Below, piece after piece: positions 1 to 8,329 of a stretch of 64,000 nucleotides of DNA. Below the pieces are notes generated by a model that saw only the letters and a program-made list of their open reading frames with translations, made no database searches and was not told where the DNA came from. How positions within the stretch are numbered: position 1 is the stretch's first letter; each line of letters starts with the position of its first letter. The DNA is from Mesorhizobium sp. ORS 3359 (lineage in GTDB: Bacteria; Pseudomonadota; Alphaproteobacteria; Rhizobiales; Rhizobiaceae), in assembly GCA_000824845.1 (NCBI GenBank), contig CCNC01000190.1:1-64000 (forward strand). Reading direction: 5' to 3'. Made by a program: the position numbers and the translations under genes.

Positions 1-94
1 CATCGGCGAAATCCTCAACCGCACGACACCCGCCGAGTGCTCAAACTACTTCGCCAATGCAGGATACGACCGGAAATGACTTCATCCCGCTCTA
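1..94 (+). mobile_element. End of an IS630-family insertion element (partial)
   Basis: The left edge of the window holds the 3' end of a transposase reading frame followed by a few bases up to a TA dinucleotide at 93-94. IS630/Tc1 elements insert at TA and duplicate it. To the right of this TA an integrase reading frame on the other strand begins abruptly, which places the element boundary here. The other end lies outside the window, so the inverted repeats cannot be compared. Confidence 0.7.
2..79 (+). CDS. IS630-family transposase, C-terminal end only
   Basis: The frame that is open from the window edge encodes about 25 residues and stops at TGA 77-79. It contains the tail TPAECSNYFANAGY, which strongly resembles the conserved C-terminal end of IS630-type transposases (the piece after the DDE catalytic domain). 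The catalytic residues lie outside the window, so activity cannot be judged. The stop is followed within about 15 bases by the presumed element end. Confidence 0.7.
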   Translation: MGEILNRTTPAECSNYFANAGYDRK

Positions 95-254
95 GATCGA
101 ACAGCGCTCTGTCTCGCAGACGCCGCTCTCGATCGAGAAAGAAGCGTATCGCCCATATCTGTCGAGGTTTCAGCGGGCGTTTCGTTCCGACTTTCTTGCC
201 TGCATTCCACGCCCGGCGATCGGAGGTGGTCAGGTCGTAGCAAGAGTGTCCCAT
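93..254 (-). pseudogene. Tyrosine-recombinase-type integrase, N-terminal fragment cut by IS630
   Basis: The start at 254 has a good ribosome site (AAGGAG about seven bases upstream). The product begins MGHSCYDLTTSDRRAW and continues with KRPLKPRQIWAIRFFLDRE and RLRDRALFDL, a sequence typical of the N-terminal part of phage-type integrases common in rhizobia. Family resemblance stops exactly at the TA at 93-94. Beyond it the frame runs into the transposon (ERDEVISGR and so on), which is not integrase-like. The fragment lacks the catalytic R-H-R-Y residues and cannot be functional. Confidence 0.65.
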
Positions 255-317
255 TTCGTTTCTCCTTCGGCCATGATTGGCCACCAGAGAAACGCCCCGG
301 GACTGTTGCGGGGCCGG

Positions 318-336
318 AAGGGGAACGTCCCCTTTT
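318..336 (+). terminator. Possible small hairpin followed by T residues
   Basis: The bases AAGGGGA-ACG-TCCCCTT form a seven-pair stem with a three-base loop and run into TTTT on the plus strand. It lies in the gap between the broken integrase and the GntR gene. The stem is short and no plus-strand gene ends nearby, so this is a weak call. Confidence 0.3.
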
Positions 337-439
337 AGACGGTTAAGCTAGAAACCGACTATGCCGATCACAAGGCCGTCGTTCAAGATCATTCCTAGAC
401 TTGTTTCCACTCTGCGGCTTCGTGAGTAACCTCGCGTGC

Positions 440-1144
440 TCAGGTCAGTCCGGTCGTGACGATCTGTGTTGTCGTCCACATATGCGATGCGATCGCAGCG
501 CATGCGCGTGCGACATCGCGGGCAATGACCGCATCCGCGATATTTCTATGCTCTTGCGCCACATCGCGTTCCGCCCTGGCAAGTGGCACGGAGAGCTGAC
601 GGTAGCGTTCGCTTTGATCGTATAGCTGCCCGCGTATCCGAAGCAGCCAGCGATTGCCGCAGGCCGACACCAAAGCACGGTGAAATTCGCGATGCGCCTT
701 AACCCAGCGCTGGTCCAGAACGGCAGGGTCGTCGGGCATCGTATACGGCGTGTGGCTGAGACGGTGGAGGGCAGCCACGATATCCGTCTCCCACTCGAGT
801 CCGCCTTTCTCGATCGCCAGCTTGAGGCACTCCTGCTCGATGCGGACGCGGGCGTCGGTCAATTCGGCGAGGTCTTCCGGAGACACGTCCGAAACCGTGT
901 ACCCACGCTGCGCCTTGGCGTCGACAAGGCCCTCGGCCGAAAGCTTCGACAGCGCCTCGCGGACAGCGCCCAAGCTGACCTCGTACTTCTGCACGAGAGC
1001 CTGGATGTTGATCTTGGACCCCGGAAGCATGCGGCACGAAATGATATCGTGGCGCAGCTGCTCGTAGACGTCGTTGGCAATCGTGCGGGCTACCGTATCC
1101 ATGTCAGTGTCGCTTGTCTGGCCGTCGAGGTGATTCAAATGCAT
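440..1144 (-). CDS. GntR-family regulator, FadR/FCD subfamily
   Basis: A 234-residue DNA-binding regulator. Residues ~18-85 form the GntR winged helix (VYEQLRHDIISCRMLPGSKI, then VSLGAVREALSKLSAEGLV and the wing AQRGYTVSDVS). Residues ~92-225 form an all-helical FCD ligand-binding domain with the usual histidines (HREFHRAL, EHRNIADA, SHMW). Members of this family usually repress catabolic operons and are released by a pathway intermediate. It lies 54 bases downstream of, and in the same direction as, the SDR/HisD/VOC genes, so it is probably the last gene of that unit. It is the best candidate to bind the repeated AT-rich operator found three times in this island; that link is inferred. The start at 1144 has only a weak ribosome site; an internal Met at 1102 is an alternative. 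Confidence 0.9.
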   Translation of the reverse strand: MHLNHLDGQTSDTDMDTVARTIANDVYEQLRHDIISCRMLPGSKINIQALVQKYEVSLGAVREALSKLSAEGLVDAKAQRGYTVSDVSPEDLAELTDARVRIEQECLKLAIEKGGLEWETDIVAALHRLSHTPYTMPDDPAVLDQRWVKAHREFHRALVSACGNRWLLRIRGQLYDQSERYRQLSVPLARAERDVAQEHRNIADAVIARDVARACAAIASHMWTTTQIVTTGLT

Positions 1145-1198
1145 CAGGCATCGTGCCGCTTCTTGGCCGACTTGAGTCGAATGTCAAAGCTGCAGAAG

Positions 1199-1978
1199 TC
1201 ATTCCGCCGTCCAACCGCCGTCGACCTTTAGTGAGGTGCCCGTCATCAGCGCGGCAGCGTCTGAACCCAGAAAAACAACGGCCCCCATGAGATCCTCGAC
1301 TCGACCGAGTCGGCCAAGCTTGATTTTGGACAATACCTCATCTCGAAAAGCTTTGCTTTCAAAGTAAGGAGCCGTCATCGGCGTCTCAATGAAGGTGGGA
1401 GCAATGCTGTTGACCCGGATGCCTTGCGGCGCGAGCTCGACAGCCATGGCCTTCACCAGTCCTTCCACCGCGTGCTTCGACGCGCAATAGAGGGTTCGCG
1501 TTGCCATCGCGACATGACCCATCTGCGACGTCGTGAAAATAATCGAGCCCCGGATATGTTCGGCCAGCATTTTGCGAACAACGGCCTGCGCCGAGAAATA
1601 GGCAGCCTTGACGTTGAGATCCAGAACGATGTCATAGTCCGCCTCGGACACCTCCGCCATCAGCTTCGGCCTGTTGGTGCCCGCATTGATCACCGCTATG
1701 TCGAAAGCCGGCTGTCGCGCGATCAACTCGCCGGCTCCGGCAATGTCGGTAACGTCCAGAACGAGCGCCTCCGCCTTGCCGCCGCGAGCCCTCAGCTCCG
1801 CCGCGACCTCCTCCACCTCGCTCCTGGTCCGCGCGGCGAGCACCGTGTAGGCCCCGGCCTCCGAAAGCGCCGTGGCCAAGGCCAGCCCGATCCCGCGCCC
1901 GGCGCCCGTCACCAGCGCGCGACGCCCATCCAGCCGGAACGAGGGCGCCTTCGGCAGTGTAACGGGCGAAGCGTTCAT
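1199..1978 (-). CDS. Short-chain dehydrogenase/reductase (SDR)
   Basis: A 259-residue classical SDR: nucleotide site TGAGRGIG near residue 20, INAG, catalytic serine in FTTSQMG, and YCASK with the catalytic Tyr and Lys, ending in the typical VDGGWTAE. It should oxidise or reduce a hydroxyl/carbonyl group with NAD(P). The start chosen is the ATG at 1978, which overlaps the stop of the HisD-like gene by four bases (ATGA), the usual sign of translational coupling; the longer open frame upstream is only a shadow of the HisD-like gene. Substrate cannot be told from sequence; context says a catabolic step. Confidence 0.9.
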   Translation of the reverse strand: MNASPVTLPKAPSFRLDGRRALVTGAGRGIGLALATALSEAGAYTVLAARTRSEVEEVAAELRARGGKAEALVLDVTDIAGAGELIARQPAFDIAVINAGTNRPKLMAEVSEADYDIVLDLNVKAAYFSAQAVVRKMLAEHIRGSIIFTTSQMGHVAMATRTLYCASKHAVEGLVKAMAVELAPQGIRVNSIAPTFIETPMTAPYFESKAFRDEVLSKIKLGRLGRVEDLMGAVVFLGSDAAALMTGTSLKVDGGWTAE

Positions 1979-3282
1979 TCCGCCGCCTCGGCATAAGGAA
2001 TATTGCGCGCGCCGTAGCGCCGCAGTCTTACATTCGCCTGCTCGGCGTGGCCCAGGAACCCCTCGAGGACGCAAAGTCGCGAGCAATATTCCCCGATCAT
2101 CACGGAGGCTTCGTCCGTGAGGACCTTTTGGTAGGTGCAGGTCTTCAGGAACTTGCCGACCCAAAGTCCGCCCGTGAACCGCGCCGTTCCCAAAGTCGGA
2201 AGGGTGTGGTTCGTGCCGATCACCTTGTCGCCATAGGCGACGTTCGTCCTCGGTCCTAGAAAAAGCGCTCCATAGTTGGTCATCCGCTGCAGGAAGTAAT
2301 CAGGATCGCGCGTCATGACCTGCACATGCTCGGAAGCGATGCGGTCCGCCTCGCTCACCATTTCGTCCTCGGTATCGCAGACGATCACCTGGCCGAAATC
2401 GGCCCATGCCTGCCTGGCGATGGACGCGGTCGGCAAAATGTCGAGAAGCCGCTCGACCTCGGCCATCGTCTGCGTCGCGAGTTGCTCCGACGTGGTCAGC
2501 AGGATGGCCGGCGAGTTCGGGCCATGCTCGGCCTGCCCAAGCAGATCCGTGGCGCAGAGCTCGGCATCGGCCGTGTCGTCCGCGATCACCAGCGTTTCCG
2601 TCGGCCCGGCGAGCAGGTCTATGCCGACGCGACCGAAGAGCTGCCGCTTGGCTTCGGCGACATAGGCATTTCCCGGGCCGACCAGGAAGTCGACCGGCGC
2701 TATCGTCTCGGTGCCGATCGCCATCGCGGCCACCGCCTGAATGCCGCCCAGCACATAAATCTCGTCGGCGCCCGCCAAGGCCATGGCCGCGATGACGGCC
2801 GGGGCCGGTCTTCCCTGGAATGGCGGCGTCATGGCGATAACCCGCTTCACGCCGGCCACCTTGGCGGTGACGATCCCCATATGGGCGGATGCCACAAGCG
2901 GATACTTGCCGCCAGGCACGTAGCAGCCGACCGAGTTCATGGGAATGTTGCGGTGGCCGAGCACCACGCCGGGCAGTGTCTCGACCTCGACATCCTTGAG
3001 CGCGGCCTTCTGTACTTCCGCAAAGCGGCGGATCTGCGCCTGCGCGAACCGGATATCGTCCAACTGGCGCGAAGACAGCGCCCTGACGCAGGCATCGATC
3101 TCGTCCTGCGAAAGGCGAAAGGACGGTGGCGACCACCGGTCAAACTTCTGCGACAGGTCCCGCAACGCCGCGTCGCCACGGGCCTCGACGTCGATGAGAA
3201 CACTCTCGACCGCGCCGCGAACGGCGCTGGCATCGGTTGCCTTGGCTTCCGCGGATCGACCCGACTTCAGTATTCTGATCAT
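1975..3282 (-). CDS. Histidinol dehydrogenase-like NAD-dependent dehydrogenase (catabolic paralogue)
   Basis: A 435-residue protein of the HisD family (Zn-dependent oxidation of a primary alcohol through the aldehyde to the acid). The key residues are present: LLGQAEHGPNSPA (Gln and His metal ligands), RIASEHVQV (catalytic Glu-His), YGDKVIGTNHTLPT (Asp ligand) and EGFLGHAEQANVR (C-terminal His ligand). It sits in a catabolic operon, not with his genes, so it is probably not the biosynthetic enzyme. HisD paralogues such as sulfopropanediol dehydrogenase (HpsN) show that the fold has been recruited to other alcohols. The start has AAGGA at good spacing. The VOC gene lies 84 bases upstream and the SDR overlaps its stop. 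Confidence 0.85.
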   Translation of the reverse strand: MIRILKSGRSAEAKATDASAVRGAVESVLIDVEARGDAALRDLSQKFDRWSPPSFRLSQDEIDACVRALSSRQLDDIRFAQAQIRRFAEVQKAALKDVEVETLPGVVLGHRNIPMNSVGCYVPGGKYPLVASAHMGIVTAKVAGVKRVIAMTPPFQGRPAPAVIAAMALAGADEIYVLGGIQAVAAMAIGTETIAPVDFLVGPGNAYVAEAKRQLFGRVGIDLLAGPTETLVIADDTADAELCATDLLGQAEHGPNSPAILLTTSEQLATQTMAEVERLLDILPTASIARQAWADFGQVIVCDTEDEMVSEADRIASEHVQVMTRDPDYFLQRMTNYGALFLGPRTNVAYGDKVIGTNHTLPTLGTARFTGGLWVGKFLKTCTYQKVLTDEASVMIGEYCSRLCVLEGFLGHAEQANVRLRRYGARNIPYAEAAE

Positions 3283-3366
3283 GCAATTTCCTTCGCTCTG
3301 CGTTCTGTGCCGCCGGAGCCTTATCCGTCCCGGCGGGCTGCAATGGTGTCGAAAAGCGCGTTCCGC

Positions 3367-4323
3367 CTACTCAGCCTCATAATTGCGGGCGAAGTCGTCA
3401 GGCGGGGTCGGTCCCCAGATGTAAAATGAATCTTGCGGATCGTGGTCCTTGGACTCCCAATCGATCTCGGCCGGGATGTAGTCGATGTCGCACGAGTATT
3501 CGGCGTAGCTGCCCCAGGGGTCGCGGATATAGTGGAAGAAGTTGGAACCCAGCACATGCCGCCCCAGTCCCCAGCCTCTCGAAAAACCCTTGTCGGCCAT
3601 CTGCATGGCACCTTGCCCGACATTGTCGATCAGCGGCACGTCCCAGCTTGTATGATGCAGGCCAGGCGCGGATGATTTGACGAAGGCAAGCATGTGATGG
3701 TCGCTGCCGTGGCGGCCATGCAGGAACGCGATGTTGTCTCCCGAACGATCGGACAGCCCCATGCCCAGGACGCCGGTGTAGAAGTCGATCGCCTTCTGGA
3801 CATCACGGGTGAAGATCAGGATGTGGGCAAGCCGGGTCGGGCGAACCTTCGCCGCCTTGCTGCGCAGCGGCGCGGCGACGACGCCTGCGGGCGTTGAGGC
3901 ATGCCCTGACTGCGCCTTGAAATCCGGCGACGTCTTGGCGCTGACGACCAGCTCGATGAGATTGCCGTCATGGTCGCGGAACCACAATCCGTTGGACTCG
4001 AAGCCCTTGGGTGGAGACAACAGCTCCATCCCCCTGGCTTCAAGATGCAGCTTGAAGCGTTGGAAATCTTCGTCGAAGACGCCGAAGGACAGATGCTGCA
4101 GCTGCTTGCGCGAGCCTTGGACAAAGAAGCCCCAGTCGTGGTCGATCCCTTCGGTGCGCACCGCATAGCCTGAGCGGTGGTTCAGCACGTCGAGACCGAA
4201 AGCCTGATGGAAGCGCTCGGCCTCCTTGAGGTCGGGAACAGCCAGCACGAAATGGTTGACGGAGTGGATGCCGAGGATGCCCTCGCCGCTCGCTTCAAGC
4301 TGCCGCTTGCGAATTGCCGTCAT
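3367..4323 (-). CDS. Two-domain VOC protein, extradiol dioxygenase type
   Basis: A 318-residue protein with two vicinal-oxygen-chelate modules, like type I extradiol (catechol 2,3-) dioxygenases. The second module carries a plausible metal triad: His167 in LAHILIF, His223/224 in LHHTSWDV and Glu275 in YAEYS, which would bind Fe(II) or Mn(II). Catechol-type ring cleavage is the known role of this architecture, but the substrate here is unknown. The start has GGAGG ten bases upstream (GGAGGATGAAAG ATG). It is the first gene of the unit VOC-HisD-SDR-(GntR) and is preceded by an AT-rich inverted repeat at 4385-4400. A second, divergent VOC of the same kind lies at 4836-5738. Confidence 0.8.
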   Translation of the reverse strand: MTAIRKRQLEASGEGILGIHSVNHFVLAVPDLKEAERFHQAFGLDVLNHRSGYAVRTEGIDHDWGFFVQGSRKQLQHLSFGVFDEDFQRFKLHLEARGMELLSPPKGFESNGLWFRDHDGNLIELVVSAKTSPDFKAQSGHASTPAGVVAAPLRSKAAKVRPTRLAHILIFTRDVQKAIDFYTGVLGMGLSDRSGDNIAFLHGRHGSDHHMLAFVKSSAPGLHHTSWDVPLIDNVGQGAMQMADKGFSRGWGLGRHVLGSNFFHYIRDPWGSYAEYSCDIDYIPAEIDWESKDHDPQDSFYIWGPTPPDDFARNYEAE

Positions 4324-4384
4324 CTTTCATCCTCCACCCGTCGTGCCCAACGTCCTCACTTCCGTTGAACACCAGATATCGTTA

Positions 4385-4400
4385 CAAAAAATATATTTTT
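4385..4400. promoter_or_regulatory. AT-rich inverted repeat, putative island operator, copy 1
   Basis: The sequence CAAAAAATATATTTTT is an inverted repeat of the form AAAAAT-N2-ATTTTT in the 97-base gap between the NTF2-like gene and the VOC/HisD unit. Nearly the same string occurs at 10531-10546 and 16349-16365, each time just upstream of genes of the same island. This points to a shared regulator-binding site, most simply for the local GntR protein. Confidence 0.55.
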
Positions 4401-4420
4401 AAGTCAATGATACGATCTAA

Positions 4421-4819
4421 CTACTTCCGCAAAGGCGTCGGCTGATATGCAATCAGGCGCCACTGGTCCCTGCTTTTTCCCCACACCGCCATGCAGGAAT
4501 TGTCGATCTCACGGACCGCGGCTCCAACAGTCGCCTTCGCGCGCATGGTGCCGGCGACGACGGCCAGGCTTTCACGCATGATGATGCGGTCGCTGCTGTG
4601 ATGGATTTCGTGATAGACGAAGAACCGGTCTGCGACCTTTTTCAGATAACCTGCCTTGTCGTCGCGTTCTCCGAAGGAGTGCGTGTAGACCAGGTCGTCG
4701 TCGAGAAGATCCGCAAGCGTCGCGACATCGGACGCCAGCATCGCCGAGTAGCGTTTCTGCTCGAGGTCCTCGATGACGCGGCGAACCTCATCGACAGGGT
4801 CGGCGTTTTGCAAATCCAT
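4421..4819 (-). CDS. NTF2-like (SnoaL/DUF4440-type) small protein
   Basis: A 132-residue protein with the cone-shaped NTF2-like pattern: an N-terminal helix (RRVIEDLEQKRYSAML), LADLLDDDLVYTHSFG, then strands ending IDNSCMAVWGKSRDQWRLIAYQPTPL. Such proteins act as small isomerases, hydratases or binding subunits, often beside oxygenases and SDRs. A good ribosome site (GAGGAAAGCC) precedes the ATG. It is the last gene of the unit ABC transporter-VOC-NTF2. Function is not assignable beyond the fold. Confidence 0.75.
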   Translation of the reverse strand: MDLQNADPVDEVRRVIEDLEQKRYSAMLASDVATLADLLDDDLVYTHSFGERDDKAGYLKKVADRFFVYHEIHHSSDRIIMRESLAVVAGTMRAKATVGAAVREIDNSCMAVWGKSRDQWRLIAYQPTPLRK

Positions 4820-4835
4820 GGCTTTCCTCGCGATT

Positions 4836-5738
4836 TCAGGCAGCGCTTGGCGCGGCGAACGGCATAAAATGCTCCGTCCAAAGACGGGGCGGCAGCGCGC
4901 CCCAGCGGTTCACGACCTTGGGATTTGACAGGTTTTCGCCCGGATCGGCGATCCTTGCCTGATGGTTCTCGTCCTCGATCACCTCCATTTCGGCGATGCA
5001 TTCCACCATGAACCCGGACCGGTCGATGTAGTAGGCGAACAGATTGTCGCCGGCGCCATGGCGGCCAGGTCCCCAGACGAGGAAGCGCCCCTGCGCGTCA
5101 AGCGTATCCCCCAGCCGCTTGAAATCGTCGAAGCTGGCGAACTCCCAGCTGAAGTGGTGCAACCCGCTTGGTCCCTTGACGGTCGCGACCGTGTGGTGTC
5201 GGTTGTCGGCCGCTCGCATCCAGACGATTTCATGGCCGGTGGTCCTCTCGGATTGTCGAAGCCCCAGCACGGCCTCGAGCTCCCGGCTGATCGCCTCCGA
5301 ATCCCTGCTCGACAGGTTCACGTGATCGAGGCAGCGCGGGCGGATACCCGGGCCCGTGTGACGGACCGGTTGCGTGAGCGGCATAGGCGTGTGGACTTCG
5401 AAGACATGCCCCTCGCGGGTCGCGAAGGTGACGGAGCGCTCGATGCACGCAAGCGAGGGGCTCTCGGACAGAATTTTGAGGCCGGCCTGTTCGGCACGGA
5501 TGCGCACCGTGGCGACGGCCTCGCCATCATGGGCCTGCAGCCCGATTGATCGGACGCTGTCGCTGTCGCCAGCATGCAGAACAAGCTCAGCGTGACGTTG
5601 GTTCGAGGTCAGCAGCGCCCGGCCTCGCTCCCGTTCGACGACGCGGGCGCCTGCTATCGTGCAAGCGTCTTCTATCGCGGTGTCGATATCCGCCACGTTG
5701 AGGGCGACATAGCCCAGCCGCTGAACCATCGGTCTCAT
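4836..5738 (-). CDS. Second two-domain VOC protein, extradiol dioxygenase type
   Basis: The product from the chosen start is 300 residues. The ATG at 5738 follows GGGAGGA closely; the longer open frame upstream runs antisense-like through the permease end and is rejected. The C-terminal module carries candidate metal ligands His139 (LDHVNL), His194/195 (LHHFSWEF) and Glu246 (VECIAEM). The N-terminal module is degenerate, as usual in type I extradiol dioxygenases. It is only loosely similar to the other VOC of this island, so the two may act on different intermediates rather than being a recent duplication. It lies between the permease gene and the NTF2-like gene. Confidence 0.8.
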   Translation of the reverse strand: MRPMVQRLGYVALNVADIDTAIEDACTIAGARVVERERGRALLTSNQRHAELVLHAGDSDSVRSIGLQAHDGEAVATVRIRAEQAGLKILSESPSLACIERSVTFATREGHVFEVHTPMPLTQPVRHTGPGIRPRCLDHVNLSSRDSEAISRELEAVLGLRQSERTTGHEIVWMRAADNRHHTVATVKGPSGLHHFSWEFASFDDFKRLGDTLDAQGRFLVWGPGRHGAGDNLFAYYIDRSGFMVECIAEMEVIEDENHQARIADPGENLSNPKVVNRWGALPPRLWTEHFMPFAAPSAA

Positions 5739-5778
5739 CAAGTCCTCCCGCGATATGATTTTCCGGCCACCGCCTGGA

Positions 5779-6753
5779 TCACTTGACGATGCCGATCTTG
5801 GTCCTGTCCGTCGTAACGGCGACCGCGACCAGGATGATGATGCCGAAGGCGACGTCCTGCGCCGCGCCCGGCAGGCCCGCGATCGTGGCGCCGACACGGA
5901 CCATGACCGCCGTGAGCCCGCCTATCAGGCTTGCCGACAGGCCGCCTACACCGCCCGAGATCGCGGTTCCGCCCGCCACCACGCCGACCAGCGCAGGCAA
6001 GAGCAGATTGCTCGCCATCGTCGGCGCGCTGTAGAGGGTCTGCGACAGAAGCATCATCCCTCCGAGAGCGGCGCAGACCGACGAGATCGCAAACGCGCAG
6101 CTCCGGATCAGGTCGCGCCGGACGCCCGACATATAGGCAGCCAGCTCGCTCGCTCCGAAGGCGTAGATATCCCGGCCGACGCGCGTGAAACGTTGCAAAA
6201 GGGACAGGAACATCCACACCGCCACCACCGCGAGGAAGGCATTGGGCACGCCATGCGTCCTGCCGCCGAGAAAATCGAGCGGCGCAACTCCGGGACCGAG
6301 GCCGACGGTCGAGGCGTTGCTGAGATAAAGCGCCAGCCCCGAAAACAGGCCAAGCGTCCCAAGGGTCATCACGAAGGACGGAATCTGAAGCCGCCCGATC
6401 AGCCATCCCTGGGCGGCCCCGATCCCTGCCGCTCCAAGCAGCACCAGCGGCACGGCGGCCGAGCCTAATTCTGGAACGAGCAGCGCCACGACCACCGCTG
6501 AAAACGACGCCATGGCGGCTGCCGACAGATCGATGCAGCCGAGCAGCACCGGAAGCGTGCTGCCGATGACCAGGATCAGCAGCGGCGCCGCATCGAAAAG
6601 CAGCGCGTTGATCGCACGCCATTTGAGGATGCCCGGCGCAATCCAGATCACAGCCGCGAACACCAGCATGAGGACAATGGCCGGCCCGCAGGCGCGCAGC
6701 AGGTCGCCAGCTGATCGGATGGATGGGAACATTCGGGCGAGTACGGGGGTCAT
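5779..6753 (-). CDS. Sugar-type ABC transporter permease
   Basis: A 324-residue membrane protein of the RbsC/XylH permease family with about eight to ten hydrophobic segments and the family region DLSAAAMASFSAV and PALVGVVAGGTAISGG. ATG 6753 is preferred because GGAG sits six bases upstream; a GTG at 6774 would add seven residues. It is the second permease of a four-gene importer and should form a heterodimer with the one at 8326-9372 in the inner membrane. The gap from the ATPase gene is 58 bases. Confidence 0.88.
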   Translation of the reverse strand: MTPVLARMFPSIRSAGDLLRACGPAIVLMLVFAAVIWIAPGILKWRAINALLFDAAPLLILVIGSTLPVLLGCIDLSAAAMASFSAVVVALLVPELGSAAVPLVLLGAAGIGAAQGWLIGRLQIPSFVMTLGTLGLFSGLALYLSNASTVGLGPGVAPLDFLGGRTHGVPNAFLAVVAVWMFLSLLQRFTRVGRDIYAFGASELAAYMSGVRRDLIRSCAFAISSVCAALGGMMLLSQTLYSAPTMASNLLLPALVGVVAGGTAISGGVGGLSASLIGGLTAVMVRVGATIAGLPGAAQDVAFGIIILVAVAVTTDRTKIGIVK

Positions 6754-6811
6754 GAACGACTCCGATGGGTCCACCAGGTGCAGTGTCGGTCGAGAGGGTC
6801 GCGGTGCCTGC

Positions 6812-8329
6812 TCATACCATCGCTCTCACGATGTCTTCCTCCGACGGCCGTTTGGCTTGCACGTCGTCGAAACGCTGGCTGAGCCTCCCGTCCCGCAACA
6901 CCAGGATCGTGTCCGAGAGCGTCACCATCTCATCCAGCGTGTCGCCGACAAAGACGATCGACAGACCTTCTTCGGCCAGCCGACGGATCGCGTTGAAAAG
7001 GTCGGCGCGCGCTCCGGGATCGAGACCGCGGGTTGGATGATCGAGCACTAGGAGCCGCAGCGAGCGACCCAGAAGCCATTTGCTGAGCACCGCCTTCTGC
7101 TGATTTCCACCCGAAAGCTGGTCGATGCGGTGGTCGAGCGACGGCGTTTTGATCTTGAGCCGCTCAACCCAGTTCGCAGCCTCGCGCCGTTCGCGCCGTT
7201 TCGACAGCAAGAGCCCGCCATAGCCATAGTCCGACCCGAAGGTAACGGTCATGTTCTGGCAGACACTCATGCCTTTCATCATCGCTTCGGCCTTACGCTC
7301 GGCGGGGACATAGCCTATTCCCAGACCAACGGCGCCGCTCGGACAGCTGACACGCACCGGCCGGCCCTCATATTCTATGTGGCCGCTGTGGCTGTCCTCG
7401 ACGCCAAAGATCGCGCGGCAGACGGCTTCGGCGCCGGAGCCCTGGACGCCGATCAAGCCGACGATCTCCCCGGACGCGACATCGAAGCTCACATCCTCGA
7501 CTTTGCCCGGCACCGTCAGGTCGCGCACTGCCAGCCGCTTAGGCGCGTTCTTGTCCGGCGGGTTGCTTCGCGGCAGCACCGAGCCCGCGCGCTGGCGTCC
7601 GACCATCAGCTCGTACAACTCGTCAGGGTCGGTCTCGCCTTTCACCCTTTCGGCGACATTGCGTCCGTCGGAAAGCACATAGACCCGGTCGGAGATCGCC
7701 AGCACCTCGTCCATGCGATGCGAGATAAAGACGACCGATGAGCGCATCTTCAATCGCCGCACCTGCCGAAAAAGCGACTGGATCTCGGTTGGCGTCAGGA
7801 CCGAGGTCGGCTCGTCGAACAGGACGACGAGATGGCCCTCCACCAGTTCCTCGAGCGACAGCACTTTGGCCAGTTCGACCATCTGGCGCTGCGCGAAGGT
7901 CAGCTGGTCGACGGGTGTATCCGGCGCGACATCCAGTTCGACCTTGTCCAGCTGGATCCGGGCCGCATCGTTCATCCGGCTGCGCCGATAGAATCCGAAG
8001 CGGCTGAAGTCGGTCGGCTTGTCGATGAAAAGGTTCTCGGCGACGGTGAGATTGCCGATGAGCGACTGCTCCTGATGGACAAGCCCAATGCCCGCTCGCG
8101 CGGCCTCCAGGGGAGAGCCGAAGCGCACGGGCGAACCGCGCAGACGCATTTCTCCGGCGCTGGGTTGATGGAGGCCGCCGATGATCTTCATCAAAGTCGA
8201 CTTGCCCGATCCGTTCTGGCCGATCAGGCCGAGAACCTCGTGCTGGCGCAGCTCCATGTCGATGTCATCGAGAGCGAGCACGCCAGGAAAGCGCTTCGAG
8301 ATGCTTTGCAGTGACAGCAGCGCGCTCAT
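6812..8329 (-). CDS. Sugar-type ABC transporter ATPase, double nucleotide-binding domains
   Basis: A 505-residue RbsA/XylG-type protein with two ABC domains. Domain 1: Walker A GQNGSGKST, and DEPTSVLTPTE. Domain 2: degenerate Walker A GVQGSGAEAV, signature LSGGNQQKAVLSKWLLG, and DHPTRGLD where the catalytic Glu after Walker B is His. One weakened site in the second half is common in this family. The ATG at 8329 overlaps the upstream permease stop (ATGA), so the two are translationally coupled; the longer open frame through the permease gene is a shadow. It powers import together with the flanking permeases and the binding protein. Confidence 0.92.
   Translation of the reverse strand: MSALLSLQSISKRFPGVLALDDIDMELRQHEVLGLIGQNGSGKSTLMKIIGGLHQPSAGEMRLRGSPVRFGSPLEAARAGIGLVHQEQSLIGNLTVAENLFIDKPTDFSRFGFYRRSRMNDAARIQLDKVELDVAPDTPVDQLTFAQRQMVELAKVLSLEELVEGHLVVLFDEPTSVLTPTEIQSLFRQVRRLKMRSSVVFISHRMDEVLAISDRVYVLSDGRNVAERVKGETDPDELYELMVGRQRAGSVLPRSNPPDKNAPKRLAVRDLTVPGKVEDVSFDVASGEIVGLIGVQGSGAEAVCRAIFGVEDSHSGHIEYEGRPVRVSCPSGAVGLGIGYVPAERKAEAMMKGMSVCQNMTVTFGSDYGYGGLLLSKRRERREAANWVERLKIKTPSLDHRIDQLSGGNQQKAVLSKWLLGRSLRLLVLDHPTRGLDPGARADLFNAIRRLAEEGLSIVFVGDTLDEMVTLSDTILVLRDGRLSQRFDDVQAKRPSEEDIVRAMV

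Noticed and set aside
1199..2164. Longer 321-residue reading frame for the SDR gene
   Set aside because: The extra N-terminal residues overlap the HisD-like gene in another frame; the ATG at 1978 with ATGA overlap fits much better.
2326..3429. Large plus-strand frame opposite the HisD-like gene
   Set aside because: Composition-driven antisense frame without a known product; the minus-strand gene has all family motifs.
6988..7060. Second-domain DHPT motif of the ABC ATPase as a defect
   Set aside because: A weakened second nucleotide site is usual in sugar-type double ATPases, so it is not evidence of loss of function.
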